DNA of 64,000 bases from Pollenia angustigena (GCA_930367215.1 OV884058.1:219584208-219648207), one strand, 5' to 3'; positions 22,601 through 33,105 are shown, numbered from the stretch's first letter. Made by a program: numbers and translations. Notes: generated by a model from the letters alone, not told the origin.

Positions 22601-23018
22601 CTGGCCTAAAGGCCAGTTTATACGGTAATACAATGTATTACGACTTTGTAGAATCAAAATATTATGGAATTCTCTCCGTGTTTAAAAGAAAAAAATAAAA
22701 ATCTTTTGTAAGTAAAATTCAAGTTTACACGGATGGTACAAGTAAAATAAAAAAAAAATAACAAAAAAACAGATGGTTGCAGTTTTAAATTTTTACAAAA
22801 ACAACATTAAAATTTCCTGAGTTGATTTTAGTTGTTTTTTTAATTGTATACAAATGCTACCACCTTCGATATACTCTGTTAAAATACAAATTTTGATTTT
22901 TCACATTTAAATCAGATTTTTTTTTTCAAAAAGTTTATAAATTTACTTGACTTTCGTACAAAAGATTGGAAATCGGATGCACGTGCGTCATCCTCATTTG
23001 CGCTTAAAAAAAATGTTT
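22601..23018. other. A+T-rich stretch with a possible MITE end
   Basis: AGGCCAGTTTATACGGTAAT at about 22613 after TAA looks like a TWA-type MITE end but its partner was not found. Confidence 0.35.
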
Positions 23019-23247
23019 TATACCCTTCACCGAAGGTAAAAGGGTATATATAACTTCGTCATTCCGTTTGTAATTTCTACAATATTGATCCTACACCCTA
23101 TAAAGTATATATATTCTTGGTCCTTATGAAAAGCGAACTTCAAATCCGGTTGTCCGTCTCTTCTTACCCCCCTCCCCCTCTTTGCATTTGTTTCCATATA
23201 CTAGCATAATACCCATTATGATTTTCGTTATCACCCTTCTTTATTCA

Positions 23248-23383
23248 GCCTTATTCCGGTTGTCGTTGTCGTAATCGATCAAGTAATTTTTTGTAAGAGA
23301 TTAAAGTAACACACAGCCAGTGTTCTTTAATCTCTTACAAAAAACTACTTAAGTGATTACGACAACAACAACTGGAATAAGGC
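23248..23383. mobile_element. Hairpin MITE, about 60-bp arms
   Basis: GCCTTATTCCGGTTGTCG and its inverted partner ending GGAATAAGGC; arms include TTTTTTGTAAGAGATTAAAG. The loop is only about 15 bp. Confidence 0.7.
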
Positions 23384-23669
23384 GGATTATTTAAGCTATT
23401 TAACGAAACAATTTTAGCAAATAGAAACTAGGAATTTTTGTGTTTTTTTGCTACTTAAAAACTCGCCAAAACAGATAAATCTATGGTATGACACAACAGT
23501 GCCTTTACAAAAACAAAGCAAACAAACACACATACATGGCACAAACTATTTTGGTGAATATTACGGTTCACAACCCAAATAAGTTGATTTGTAATTTTTG
23601 TATTATGGCTTACAACTTTGCTTTATTGCGGTGAACAAAAACATCAAAAGTAATTACAACGTAACTGTT

Positions 23670-24113
23670 ACTACGTTTATACGCACCACTTATTCGGAAA
23701 CAAAGATATTGCAAGTTGAGAATATTGCCGCATAAACAGTGAATTAAATTTTTATTTGCGAATAGCTAACTCATGAAAACAATTCCTGATTAACGACACT
23801 ATTTGCAAATAAGATTTTAAGCATTGCCACACTTTTAACCGTTTTACGTTTTTATTTCGATGTGGCACATTCATATGACAACAAAAGAAAAATTAAATAA
23901 AAAATGTGCAAGTATAGTTAAAAATACACAATAATTGTTGATATTTTTCATTTAAAAAACAAAAAGTTTATATACAGTGCTACTAAATGAATAAATTTTC
24001 CGTCTGGCATAACTTAGAAATAAGAATTTTCATTAAGAAAATTGATATATAAACATTAAGTTAGTTATCCGCAAATAATTTTTATTCGCGAATAGGCTAC
24101 GTATAAACGTAGT
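23670..24113. mobile_element. TIR element nested in the Helitron copy
   Basis: Perfect 14-bp inverted ends ACTACGTTTATACG (23670-23683) and CGTATAAACGTAGT (24100-24113). Comparison with the uninterrupted region at 38590-38630 shows the Helitron body continuing on both sides. No transposase remnant. Confidence 0.7.
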
Positions 24114-24859
24114 ATGTGTTGAGTTGTGAACAGTAAACGGGCCATATTTAATTTTAATGATATTCAACAACGTTCCTTCATGGTTCAGATGTCTTGGGGG
24201 TGTGTGAAGTTAGAAACTGTGAGTTCCCTGGTTCGAATACACGAATACATGGGCGTAGCCAAGATAAAATCTTGGTCAAAAAATGCTTTTTTGACCGACT
24301 TTTACTCAATGCAAATGGATGAAACTTTGCAGGCATACATATTCCCGATGACAGTACACGAATACATGGGCGTATCCAGGATAAAATCTAGGAGGGCCGG
24401 GCAAAATTTTTTAAAACCTTTTCTTTAGCTTCACTTCGGAAAATCAAATCTTGTAACGTTAATTTAACCGCCTTATACTCAATGCATATGGATGAAACTT
24501 TGCAGGCATACATATTCCCGATGACAGTACACGAATACATGGGCGTAGTCAGGATAAAATCTAGGGGGGGCCGGAAAAATTTTTTTTAAATTTTCTTTTT
24601 TAAGAAAAGCGTTTCGAAAAAAAATTTTTTTAAATGTTCTTATTAATAATATTTTTATTTTATGTTCTAAAAACGATTGAAAAAAATATTTACCTGTTTT
24701 CGCTTTTTAAATTTAATTTATAATGAAGTTTTAAGTATTGTAAATATGTATGTATATGTAAAAATTATTTAGTTTTTGTCTAGTTGCTCTGTAATCAGCT
24801 CGCACAATGGTGAAGGGTATATAAGATTCGGCACAGCCGAATATAGCACTCTTACTTGA

Positions 24860-26127
24860 TTTAAATTCGGGTTTTATTTTACGCGAATTTAATGCATCAC
24901 TTTTAAAAAATGGGCCACTACTAACATTTTTGAGAACTGGTTCCAATTTTTAATTAAAGCTGTAAAGTCTTGTTACTTGTCACAAGTATACTCAATTATA
25001 ATTCAATTTCTTGTGAGTTGTTCGATGTTCTAGTGGGCTTATGCTTGAACATTAAAACATTTTTTCATTTTAGTGTACAACAAAACGTCGCATTTATTGC
25101 GGAGTTGATTAGCATATAAAAATTGTTTGTATTCTTCTTCGATTTTGTTCTTCTTTTAATTTTATTTTTGAAGCTAAAGGTAATCATGCTTGTTCGTCGT
25201 ACGCTAACATATCACACGCAGAATGAGGCCCGCTTAAGAAGCGGAAATGTTCACAATTTAAAAAAAAGTTTTAATTTTTAAATACCCTAAAAATTTGGAG
25301 CATTTAAAGTTTTATTTCTGCCATCTACTACAATAGGTTAGGACATCATGATTTAAGCATTCAAACTTAGACTTAATGAAAGAGAATTCAAATCTATGCC
25401 TATAATGCCCAATTCTACCAATTTATTTCAACTAGTGTTCGCCTAATGGTCAAAGTTCGACCATACATTATTATTAGTGGATCAATTTGGCGAGGGACCA
25501 ACTTCCTGTTCATATTTTCAACGTAAGTTAATTTAATTTTGTAAGTTCAATTTTAAAAATATCAGAAAATATCAATTGAAAAACAAAAAAGTATCAAGAA
25601 AATCTCTTTAATCGATTGTCATCCACTCAGGACAATATCTGAACGAAAAAGCTCCCCTACATGTTCTTATTGACCCACCTTGAATGTATAAATTTATCTT
25701 TATCTACCCGTCTCCACCATTCATCAACTTGGTAAGAACATCATGTCGCACATGAATTCTATTCGTGTAGACTGTTCATGTTCATGTTTCGTCCATGTGC
25801 TGCCATCGTTGCCTAAACATTCGTCTTAGCATCCATGTGCGCCATGATGTTGGCCATACAATGTATTTTCTGTATACAACCAAACGCACAACAACAAAAA
25901 TTGTGGTCAATCAGAACATGAACATCAACACGTATCCGCCACATTCAAGAACATGAACAAATTAATACCGTTGCTCTGCCGGCGTTATGGTCATGTCATG
26001 TTCTAATCGAAAGAGCATGGAGACGTGGGGTATAGTACCAGATGAAAAACAAAAATTATGGCAAATTTTAAAATTATCACATTCGGCACGGAAAAGTAAA
26101 ATAAAGAAGTTTAATTTCACGTTTTTA
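24860..26127. other. Intergenic stretch, nothing recognised
   Basis: No coding exon signature or terminal repeats identified; mixed-composition region 25640-26000 has repeated GTTCATGTTC/GAACATGAAC motifs without clear ends. Confidence 0.4.
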
Positions 26128-26195
26128 TATAGTCGAAATATTCGAAAACCGGTTTCTAATAAATATCGAATAATCGAGCACCCTTTTTTTATCAT
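26128..26195. repeat. Dispersed repeat, inverted relative of 63815-63885
   Basis: Shares TATATAGTCGAAATATTCG and AAAACCGGTTTC with the reverse complement of the other copy. Probably one end of an unclassified element. Confidence 0.5.
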
Positions 26196-26362
26196 TTGAT
26201 TATTAAAAAAAAAAAAAACTAATGGTGTATTAACATTTACATTATTAGCAAATTTAAGCGCTTATTTCTCCAAAAATATTGAACAGATTTTAATAAAATA
26301 TATATTGTGCACTTCTGTAAGTGAATATTTTTTAAATGGTGTATATTTATATCGGTTGACAT

Positions 26363-27526
26363 TAGAGTTTCTACGCGGGAATCCCGGGACATTCTTTTAA
26401 AATTAATCCCGGGAAAATTTTTCCGGGAATTTTCGGGAATTTCAATTTAAAATTTTTTGAAATTTAAAATCATAAACGAGCAATAAAAAAATATACTACA
26501 GTGAAACTTCGATATAATAAATCTAGAGGGGATCGAAAAATACTTCGTTATAGCTATTGATTCGTTATACATATGCATTGTGAAACCTTGGTATAACGAA
26601 AAATTCGTTATAACTACAGTTTTTTTTTGTCAAAATTCTATTTTACACGAAAACACTATGTACATAATAAAAATTCAATATTTAAGAGGTAAATAAAAAA
26701 TTATGTTTTTATTTGGCAAAGAACCAAAACAGAACTGACTACATTTGTGCCGCTTTACATATGCAAAGACATTTATGTACCTTTCGTTGTTTTTAAAAGG
26801 GACTTCCCCGTTTTGCTTAAAATTTAATTTTGCTTTATTCTAACTTCGTTGTATGGAGGCTATAGTTCAATACTTCGTTATGTAGATGCTTTTGATAACG
26901 GGATTTTAATGACTTACACTCTTAAAATGTTATATGTATGTATTTATCAATTATAATTTCGTTGTATAGAGGATTTTGACAAAATACTTCACTATATAGA
27001 GGCTTTATAGCTCAGAATTTCTTCGTTATAGCTATAGAGCATTTTTGTATGAAAAACTTTGCAATAAAAAGGTTTTTTTCAAGAAACTCAGCTAAAAATT
27101 CGTTATATTGAGTTTTTCGTTATAACGAAGTTCGTAATATCGAGGTTTCACTGTATTTACTAAAATTTCTAAAAACTAATTGCTGATGAAATGGCTAAAA
27201 AGCTTCTAGACCACCATCACCAACACCAGATTATGAACTATCGACAAATTCTAAAAAATAGCTGTAAATAAAATTCAAAAAGACTGAAAGTATCTGTAAC
27301 AATTTATTTGGTTTTGTTTTGGTTTTCTGTGGAATTAATAAAGCTAATTTTTTTTGGACTGTTGTATATGTGTATGTATATTCTTTTAAAAAAGTAAAAA
27401 CTTTTTTCTTGAACTCAATTAATGAACTCATTGTTTTATTCAAAGAATCCCGGGATTCCCGGGAATAATATTTTTTTTGTTTCGTTTCCCGGGAATAGAA
27501 AAAAGCCCGGGAAATTAGAAACCCTA
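26363..27526. mobile_element. hAT element, CCCGGG family, TSD GTTGACAT, split by Tigger-type element
   Basis: Perfect 8-bp duplications GTTGACAT at 26355-26362 and 27527-27534. Ends TAGAGTTTCTA and TAGAAACCCTA with CCCGGGA blocks just inside each end. Without the nested insertion it is about 507 bp. A one-ended relative lies at 11140-11246. Confidence 0.88.
26499..27153. mobile_element. pogo/Tigger-type element nested in hAT, TA duplication
   Basis: 655 bp between TA at 26497-26498 and 27154-27155. Ends CAGTGAAACTTCGATATAA and its partner ending ATCGAGGTTTCACTG are the classic Tigger/pogo form. The interior repeats TTCGTTATA in both orientations. No transposase frame remains. Confidence 0.88.
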
Positions 27527-27534
27527 GTTGACAT

Positions 27535-27936
27535 ACAGCGGAGAAAAGTGTTCTTAACTGTTTTGCCTTTGCCGATTTATATATATGTAGATATAAATTT
27601 ATGTTTTAAATTCGTTTTCCATGTCAAATAAAAATAAAATTATATGAAAAACTATATTAACTATTATACTGAAGTGGAAAATCTGCCATATCTTCCACTT
27701 CTTTATTTGTTATTGGCCAAAAAAAGCTGTTGCTTTTACTTCCGATTCATTAAATATAAGCAGTCGCTTTCAAATCAACTCAAAAAGCCAAAAGTTGTAA
27801 AAATTTTTTGTTCGACTGCAGTTTTTTAAACCCTTGTGAAATTTGATATTGATACAGGTAAGACTTTGAGTGTTTAAAATTCTTATTCGCTTTAGGGTTT
27901 TATTTGTATAATATTTTTAGCTTTTCTAAAATCTTT
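27535..27936. other. A+T-rich stretch, nothing recognised
   Basis: No terminal repeats or coding signal. Confidence 0.4.
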
Positions 27937-28000
27937 GGAAAAGGTTTCCTGATGATCTGGCCTAAGCAACCAGTGAAATGCGCATAGAGGCTAGCTTTCC
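27937..28000 (+). ncRNA. Hammerhead-ribozyme-like repeat (copy A), core intact
   Basis: CTGATGA at 27949-27955, stem II CTGG (27957-27960) with CCAG (27970-27973), GAAA at 27975-27978, stem III AU/AU with a GCGC loop (27978-27985), predicted cleavage after A27986. Stem I: 27987-27991 pairs with 27944-27948 (one GC, one AU, two GU, one CG), and CTTTCC (27995-28000) can pair with GGAAAA (27937-27942) beyond an internal loop. This is the type I hammerhead layout with the very short stem III known from Penelope-like elements. The 10.1/11.1 pair is a U-U mismatch, which may weaken it. Confidence 0.55.
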
Positions 28001-28009
28001 CTCAACAAT

Positions 28010-28810
28010 GAATTTCGGTGTATTTATCAAATATGGAAAATTGGGAATTTAGCACGTCATACAAAAATCTTAATTGGCCATTAGAGTTATAGAAGTTATT
28101 TTCAATTTTAGATTGCATTAACATAGCATTAAAATATTTAAAAAAGTTAATAACTATTAAGTGTAGACTGCTGAAAAATCCCTTAGCCGGAATTCGTTGG
28201 TAATAACAAAAGAGAAAAACTCCAGTTCTTATTAGCACGAGGATTATTGCAAATGGGGCGAATCGGTGCATAATTTCACATATCCCCATAAACCCATAAA
28301 CCATCTTATTATGTCGGCATTTAATTAAATTTCGTCCACACTTTTATTGGAATCAAAATCATCTTACCAAATTTTATTGAAATCGGTCCATATTTGACCA
28401 TAGCTCTCATACAAATACTACTCCCGAAAATAGCTTTTATTATTGCATTAAATGTTAAAAGCCCTTATAAATGTTGGTATTAAAATAAAAATTGGTGATA
28501 ATAGGTTTTAAAATAGCAACTTTTTCATGACAAAATGTTATCCTGGTTTGTCCAAATTAACCATAGGTCCCATATATCCAAACCTTTATCCTTAGATCTC
28601 ATACAAAGTTTTTTAAATAATATTCGGCACCAAGAACTTTTACATAAATCTTAATTAACCTCATAACATAATTTTGTTTAGGCGGGTCCATGATTGCCCA
28701 TGGGTCTCAAATAGGGTACACTAGCAAAAGTTGTTTTCATATACTGCAGTTTTGGGTAATACATATGTATATGGTCGGGCTTGACCGACTATACTTTCTT
28801 ACTTGTTTTT
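28010..28810 (+). mobile_element. INE-1/DINE-1-like Helitron, 3' part
   Basis: Ends in the hairpin GGTCGGGCTTGACCGAC followed by TATACTTTCTTACTTGTTTT, as at 35475-35511. The body has the GAAATCGGTCCATATTTGACC type blocks of this subfamily. The 5' end is not recognisable and the start given is approximate. Confidence 0.6.
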
Positions 28811-28817
28811 TCTTTAA

Positions 28818-29194
28818 AGCTTCGTTCACAATCAAAAAAACATTACCACTTGGTGTTCATAATAGAGCAACAATTTCGTTTGCAACCAACCACACACATT
28901 TTGCATTAAGAAACCGTTTGCAAATTTTAGCCACAACAATATTATGAATTTATTATTATTTTTAACAACATTATGTTAAAATTTTCATTCAAAACTAAAT
29001 AAAATTATTTTAAACGTCAGAAACAATTTCATACAAATTGCTGTTGAAGTTAAAGTAGACTCAACTTTAGTTAAATTTTTAAACAATTTTAGTTACATTT
29101 TTGTTCTAAAAATTAAAGGAAAATATATGAAATATTTTGGGGAGAAAAAAATGGAAGAAAAAACGAAATTGTTGCTCTGATTGTGAACAAAGCT
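28818..29194. mobile_element. TAA-flanked MITE (first of an abutting pair)
   Basis: Ends AGCTTCGTTCACAATC and GATTGTGAACAAAGCT; TAA at 28815-28817 and 29195-29197. 377 bp, inserted a few bases after the Helitron 3' end. Confidence 0.8.
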
Positions 29195-29197
29195 TAA

Positions 29198-30056
29198 AGC
29201 TACGTTCACAATCAAAAAAACATTTTCACTTGGTGTTCATAATAGAGCAACAATTTCTTTTGTAACTACACACATTTTGCATCAAGAAACCGTTCGCAAA
29301 TTTTAGCCACAACAATATTATGCATTTATTTTTATTTTTGTGAACATTTTGTTAAAATTTTCATTCAAAACTAAATAAAATAATTTTAAACGTCAGAACA
29401 AATCAACAGCAATTTGAATGAAATTGTTTCTGACGTTTAAAATAATTTTATTTAGTTTTGAATGAAAATTTTAACAAAATGTTTGTAAAAATAAAAATAA
29501 ATGCATAATATCCCTGCAAATAATAGGACCAGTCCAAACACGCGTGTAAAGAGTAGTCCACAAGGGACCAGGACTAGTCCACAAGTAACCCAAACGTATG
29601 GAAAAAACCTGGTCTATTTAACATTACGATGTCCTAGGAGAGGACCATATAACCCACCTTTGGACCACTAAGGAGTAGTTTTAAAACTACTCCATGGTAT
29701 ATAACCCACCTTTGGACCAGTAAGGAGTAGTTTTAAAACTACTCCATGGTATACTCAAGAGGATTAGTTTTGAAGTCGTTTAAACACGAAAGCATGTCGT
29801 TAAAAAACGAAGACATGTCGTCTCACTACAAACACTTTTTAACAATGGCATGGTCCATGCTTGCATTACATCGGACTAGTCCATGGAGTAGTCCATTTTA
29901 TCAAAATGGGTCAGGTGGTCCAATTTTATTTGCAGGGATTGTTGTGGCTAAAATTTGCTAACGGTTTCCTGATGCAAAATGTGTGTGGTTGCAAATAAAA
30001 TTGTTGCTCTATTATGAACACCAAATGAAAATGTTTTTTTGATTGTGAACGTAGCT
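29198..30056. mobile_element. TAA-flanked long-inverted-repeat MITE (second of the pair)
   Basis: Ends AGCTACGTTCACAATC and GATTGTGAACGTAGCT; TAA at 29195-29197 (shared with the first copy) and 30057-30059. The left half and right half are almost perfect reverse complements about a centre near 29403, so the whole element can fold on itself. The right arm is interrupted by the element at 29512-29937. Intact left arm provides the empty-site sequence. Confidence 0.8.
29512..29937. mobile_element. CCCTGCAAATAA-family DNA element, single copy
   Basis: Ends CCCTGCAAATAATAGGACC and GGTCCAATTTTATTTGCAGGG. By comparison with the intact arm of the host MITE, only AT is duplicated (29510-29511, 29938-29939). 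The interior has GGAGTAGTTTTAAAACTACT and repeated GGACTAGTCC palindromes. Relatives form the dimer at 54064-54757. Superfamily not recognised. Confidence 0.75.
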
Positions 30057-30059
30057 TAA

Positions 30060-30353
30060 ATGTAAATTTTTAACATTCAAATCTAGACAAAACTTTTTTG
30101 TGTACACAATTTTATTTTCTTTTTTTTTTCGTTATCAAACTTTCATTTAAAGCGTGTTTTTGTTTCCTCTACATTTGTTTGCTAATTGTGCTGCTGAAAT
30201 AACTTTTAAGCACATTATATCCATAATTAAAATGTGTTTAAACCTTTGACATTTGAAACTATAAATAAAAAATATCTTTATTAAAATTATATGCAAATAT
30301 AATTAGTTTTATGTAGGGGTTGCAATACCGAAACGTTAATTCGAAATAGCGAG
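30060..30353. other. A+T-rich stretch, nothing recognised
   Basis: Ends in the TSD ATAGCGAG of the next element. Confidence 0.4.
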
Positions 30354-30684
30354 TAGGAATGGGCAAAAAATATCGATATTTACAAAAAGATAATAGATAT
30401 ATATCGCCGATATTTAAACTACCGATATATCGATATAGAAATACGACTATCGAATATTTTTTAAAGTCAGTCTTCATTAAAAACTCAAAATTTAAGCCGT
30501 TTTTCAAACAATATGTTTTTTTTTACGAATTTTTTAAACTGTATATGAAGATCTAAAATGATTGGCATTTATAAGAAGAAGAACAAGGTGTATCCAAAAG
30601 GTCTGCGCAAGAAGCCAGATGTTTATCTGGTTTATTCCTCAACGATGTCGAAAGTTGTGTACATTTCGCTTTTACATGTATATT

Positions 30685-31779
30685 TATACCCTTCACCTCA
30701 GGTGGAAAAGGGTATATATAAGTTTGTCATTCCGTTTGTAATTTCTGCAATATTGATCTAAGACCCTATAAAGTATATATATTCTGGGTCCTTATGAGGA
30801 GAGAACTTGATTTAACCATGTCCGTCTGTCCGTTGAAATGGATTTTCCGAAGACCCCATATATTATGGGGGCCAGGTTATTATACATTTATGTTACATAT
30901 GGTCCGGAAGTGTTTGCTATTGAAATTCAGAAAGATCGGTCCACAAATGGCTGAGATATGAGCAAAAAACCACGACTTTCAAATTAGGTACACACTAGAC
31001 TGTTCGCATGTTGTATGGGATTTTTTTTTTTTTTTAAATTTAATTGTTTGCGCTGCTTAAAATATGAGGTTTGGTGTAAGAAAGCATGATCTAATGCCAC
31101 ATCTTTTGCGTAATTTCGGTTTTTTTTAGTTTTTCAATAAGCTAAAGCGTTTTTGAGTTGCGCGAACATATGTTAATCTATCTATATAATATATAATTTC
31201 TTAGTATGTCAGGATGTTTGCATGTATGTCCTATTCTTTCCGCAACTTTCTGAAGCCATCTAATGACATAGGAAGCTGAAATTTGGCACACTTGAAGTAC
31301 TTTCTCTGCGGAAGATCGTAACGAAGCCATATTTTTGATTTTCGGCTTTTCAACTAGTATAACTATAAAGATCTGATAGAAAAGATGTTTTTTTTTTATA
31401 ATATGGGGAACTTTGGGCCCCACCCGGCACGGCTAGGCACCGTCGGATTGACCTGAAAAATTAGATCATGATTTCTTACACCAAACCTCATATTTTAAGC
31501 AGCGCAATTTAATTATTTAATTTTAATTAAATTTAAAAAAAAAAAAATTGCGACCAGTCTAGTACACACATTTAGGTTATCAATACACAGCATCCCACAA
31601 AATTTGGGCGGGATCGGAGAAGTGGGCGTGGTATCTCCCGTACAAAAAATATCAAAAATTGTATAAAAACCTGATTTTTTGGACTGTTATATGACCTATG
31701 GATATTCCTGGCATATCAAAAGATCGGAAATCTTTATTAAAAAATATTTTCTAAAAAACTCGGAAAAATCGGTTCAGAT
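30685..31779 (+). mobile_element. INE-1/DINE-1-like Helitron 5' part, inside hAT
   Basis: TATACCCTTCACCTCAGG, GACCCTATAAAG, GGTCCTTATGAGGAG and the GTCCGTCTGTCCG block in order. The body resumes after the MITE at 31568. The 3' hairpin end is not found before the next insertion, so the end given is approximate. Confidence 0.7.
30994..31563. mobile_element. MITE with long TIRs nested in the Helitron
   Basis: ACAC at 30990-30993 and 31564-31567 flank ends ACTAGACTG and CAGTCTAGT. Inner arms (about 31050-31100 and 31458-31506) share GCTTAAAATATGAGGTTTGG as reverse complements. 570 bp. Confidence 0.75.
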
Positions 31780-32269
31780 TAGTGCTGGGAAACTATCGAT
31801 AGACTATCGATATTATCGATAGTCTTAAAATATCGAAAATATCGATAGGAAAAATATAAATATCGATATTTTTATTATATAAAATACAGCTGTGAAGATA
31901 TCTAACAGCAGCTATAGACACACAGTTTTTTGCCGCAAAGTTTTACATGCTATTATTAATTCGCGCTGAATTACAGCAATGAATACAAACAACAAGAATA
32001 AGTCCGCTAGATTGATTACCTTTTTGGGTTTAGGATTTAGAAAATTTTTCAAAGTTTCAATGGAATATCTTATAGTCCCTGTTACTTCGGTTCCTTCAGA
32101 AAGGTACTTATCAATTTTTAAAAAACTGCCATCTAAAATAACGTGCGTATATTCATACGCCTTATAAAAAATAATTAAAGTTTTCCTGCACAAGTACAAA
32201 CATTCAGTCGATAGTTATATCGATAGTGAATCCGAACTATCGATAAATATCGATAGTATCCCAGCACTA
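31780..32269. mobile_element. hAT deletion derivative with DRE-like arrays and a transposase relic
   Basis: Ends TAGTGCTGGGAAACTATC and GATAGTATCCCAGCACTA. Eight TATCGATA octamers are spread over both arms. The plus-strand frame at about 32030-32130 reads PVTSVPSERYLSIFKK, the SxPSERxFS signature of the hAT C-terminal dimerisation domain. No matching 8-bp duplication is left here, unlike the close relative at 60695-61411. Confidence 0.8.
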
Positions 32270-32567
32270 GTTTGTGGGATTATTCCTTTTATTTTCCCTA
32301 TGTAGTAGTAAGATTTTGACAACGGCGTGGAATGTAACACAAACAAAATGCCTGTTATTTTTTGTATTATTGTAGATGTAAGCAGACCTATTGGATAGGC
32401 CTTGAAGAAGATTTAAGAAAAATGCGGGGTTTTCACATAGCAGATTTCTAATAAAAACAGTAAAGTCAAACGAACTTGAAAAGATTTATTTTATGCGGTT
32501 TTAGAACTATATATATGCCTATATACATATATTTGGGATAATAATAAGATTTGTGTATACCTATATA

Positions 32568-32776
32568 GGGTGCGTTCGTAAATGCATCACTGCGCTGCAT
32601 CAGTGATTTCAAATGGTAATATATTTATCAGTGAAGTACATGTGGACCGAAAAAATGTGAAATACTCCACAAAAATAATAGTCACACAATAATATAAGTT
32701 ATTATTATTCTTTTATCGCCATTAAAAAAAGTTTGCTTTTCTGATGCAGCGCAGTGATGCATTTACGAACGTACCC
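32568..32776. mobile_element. MITE with TIR GGGTGCGTTCG, 209 bp
   Basis: Ends GGGTGCGTTCGTAAATGC and GCATTTACGAACGTACCC match over about 35 bp with one mismatch, each containing CACTGCGCTGCATC. Flanks read ATATA on both sides. A partial relative in the other orientation starts at 56434. Confidence 0.8.
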
Positions 32777-32880
32777 ATATATTTAAAATTGTTTAATTTG
32801 GTAATAGTTTTAGCAAAATATGTTCCATATATCGATATATTTTTTCAGTTTGCCCATCCCTAATAGCGAGTTAAATAAGA

Positions 32881-33105
32881 GGCAGTCGTGGTTTTGTGCT
32901 CATATCTTAGGCATTTATTGACCGATCTAGCTAAATTTCAACAGCAAACTTTAACGGAGTATAAGTGACTAAAAGTATAACAACCAAGTCCCAATCATTT
33001 CTGGGGTCTTTTGAAAACCCATTTGAACATACATCGTTAAAACAACTACAATGACAAACTTGTTCATATCTTTTTCGTAAGGTATATATTATCCTTTATC
33101 AACGA
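32881..33105 (-). mobile_element. INE-1/DINE-1-like Helitron body, reverse orientation
   Basis: Reverse complement shares TTTGCTGTTGAAATT, AGATCGGTC, GATATGAGCA and ACCACGACT with 30905-30980. Ends not visible. Confidence 0.55.

Larger units (their letters stand above)
23019..24859 (+). mobile_element. INE-1/DINE-1-like Helitron with two nested insertions
   Basis: 5' end TATACCCTTCACC and the GTCCGTCTC block; 3' end is the hairpin GATTCGGCACAGCCGAAT followed by CTTACTTG. Body matches 38302-38984, including the AACAAAAACATCA block and the tRNA-like block. The copy is enlarged by a hairpin MITE (23248-23383), a TIR element (23670-24113) and three repeats of an ACACGAATACATGGGCGTA block (24238, 24357, 24530). 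Confidence 0.75.
30354..32862. mobile_element. hAT element, TSD ATAGCGAG, host of a multi-level nest
   Basis: Perfect 8-bp duplications ATAGCGAG at 30346-30353 and 32863-32870. Ends TAGGAATGGGCAAA and TTTGCCCATCCCTA, each followed inside by ATATCGATAT blocks. Contains a Helitron copy (from 30685) that itself holds two further elements, and a MITE near its right end. Confidence 0.85.

Noticed and set aside
24126..24428. A 100-codon frame
   Set aside because: Built from the Helitron tail, tRNA-like block and the repeated ACACGAATACATGGG block; not a gene.
29746..29961. Short frame MVYSRGLVLKSFK... conserved in three copies
   Set aside because: Open in all copies of the CCCTGCAAATAA element, but nucleotide identity among copies explains this; no known domain. 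Kept only as a note under that element.
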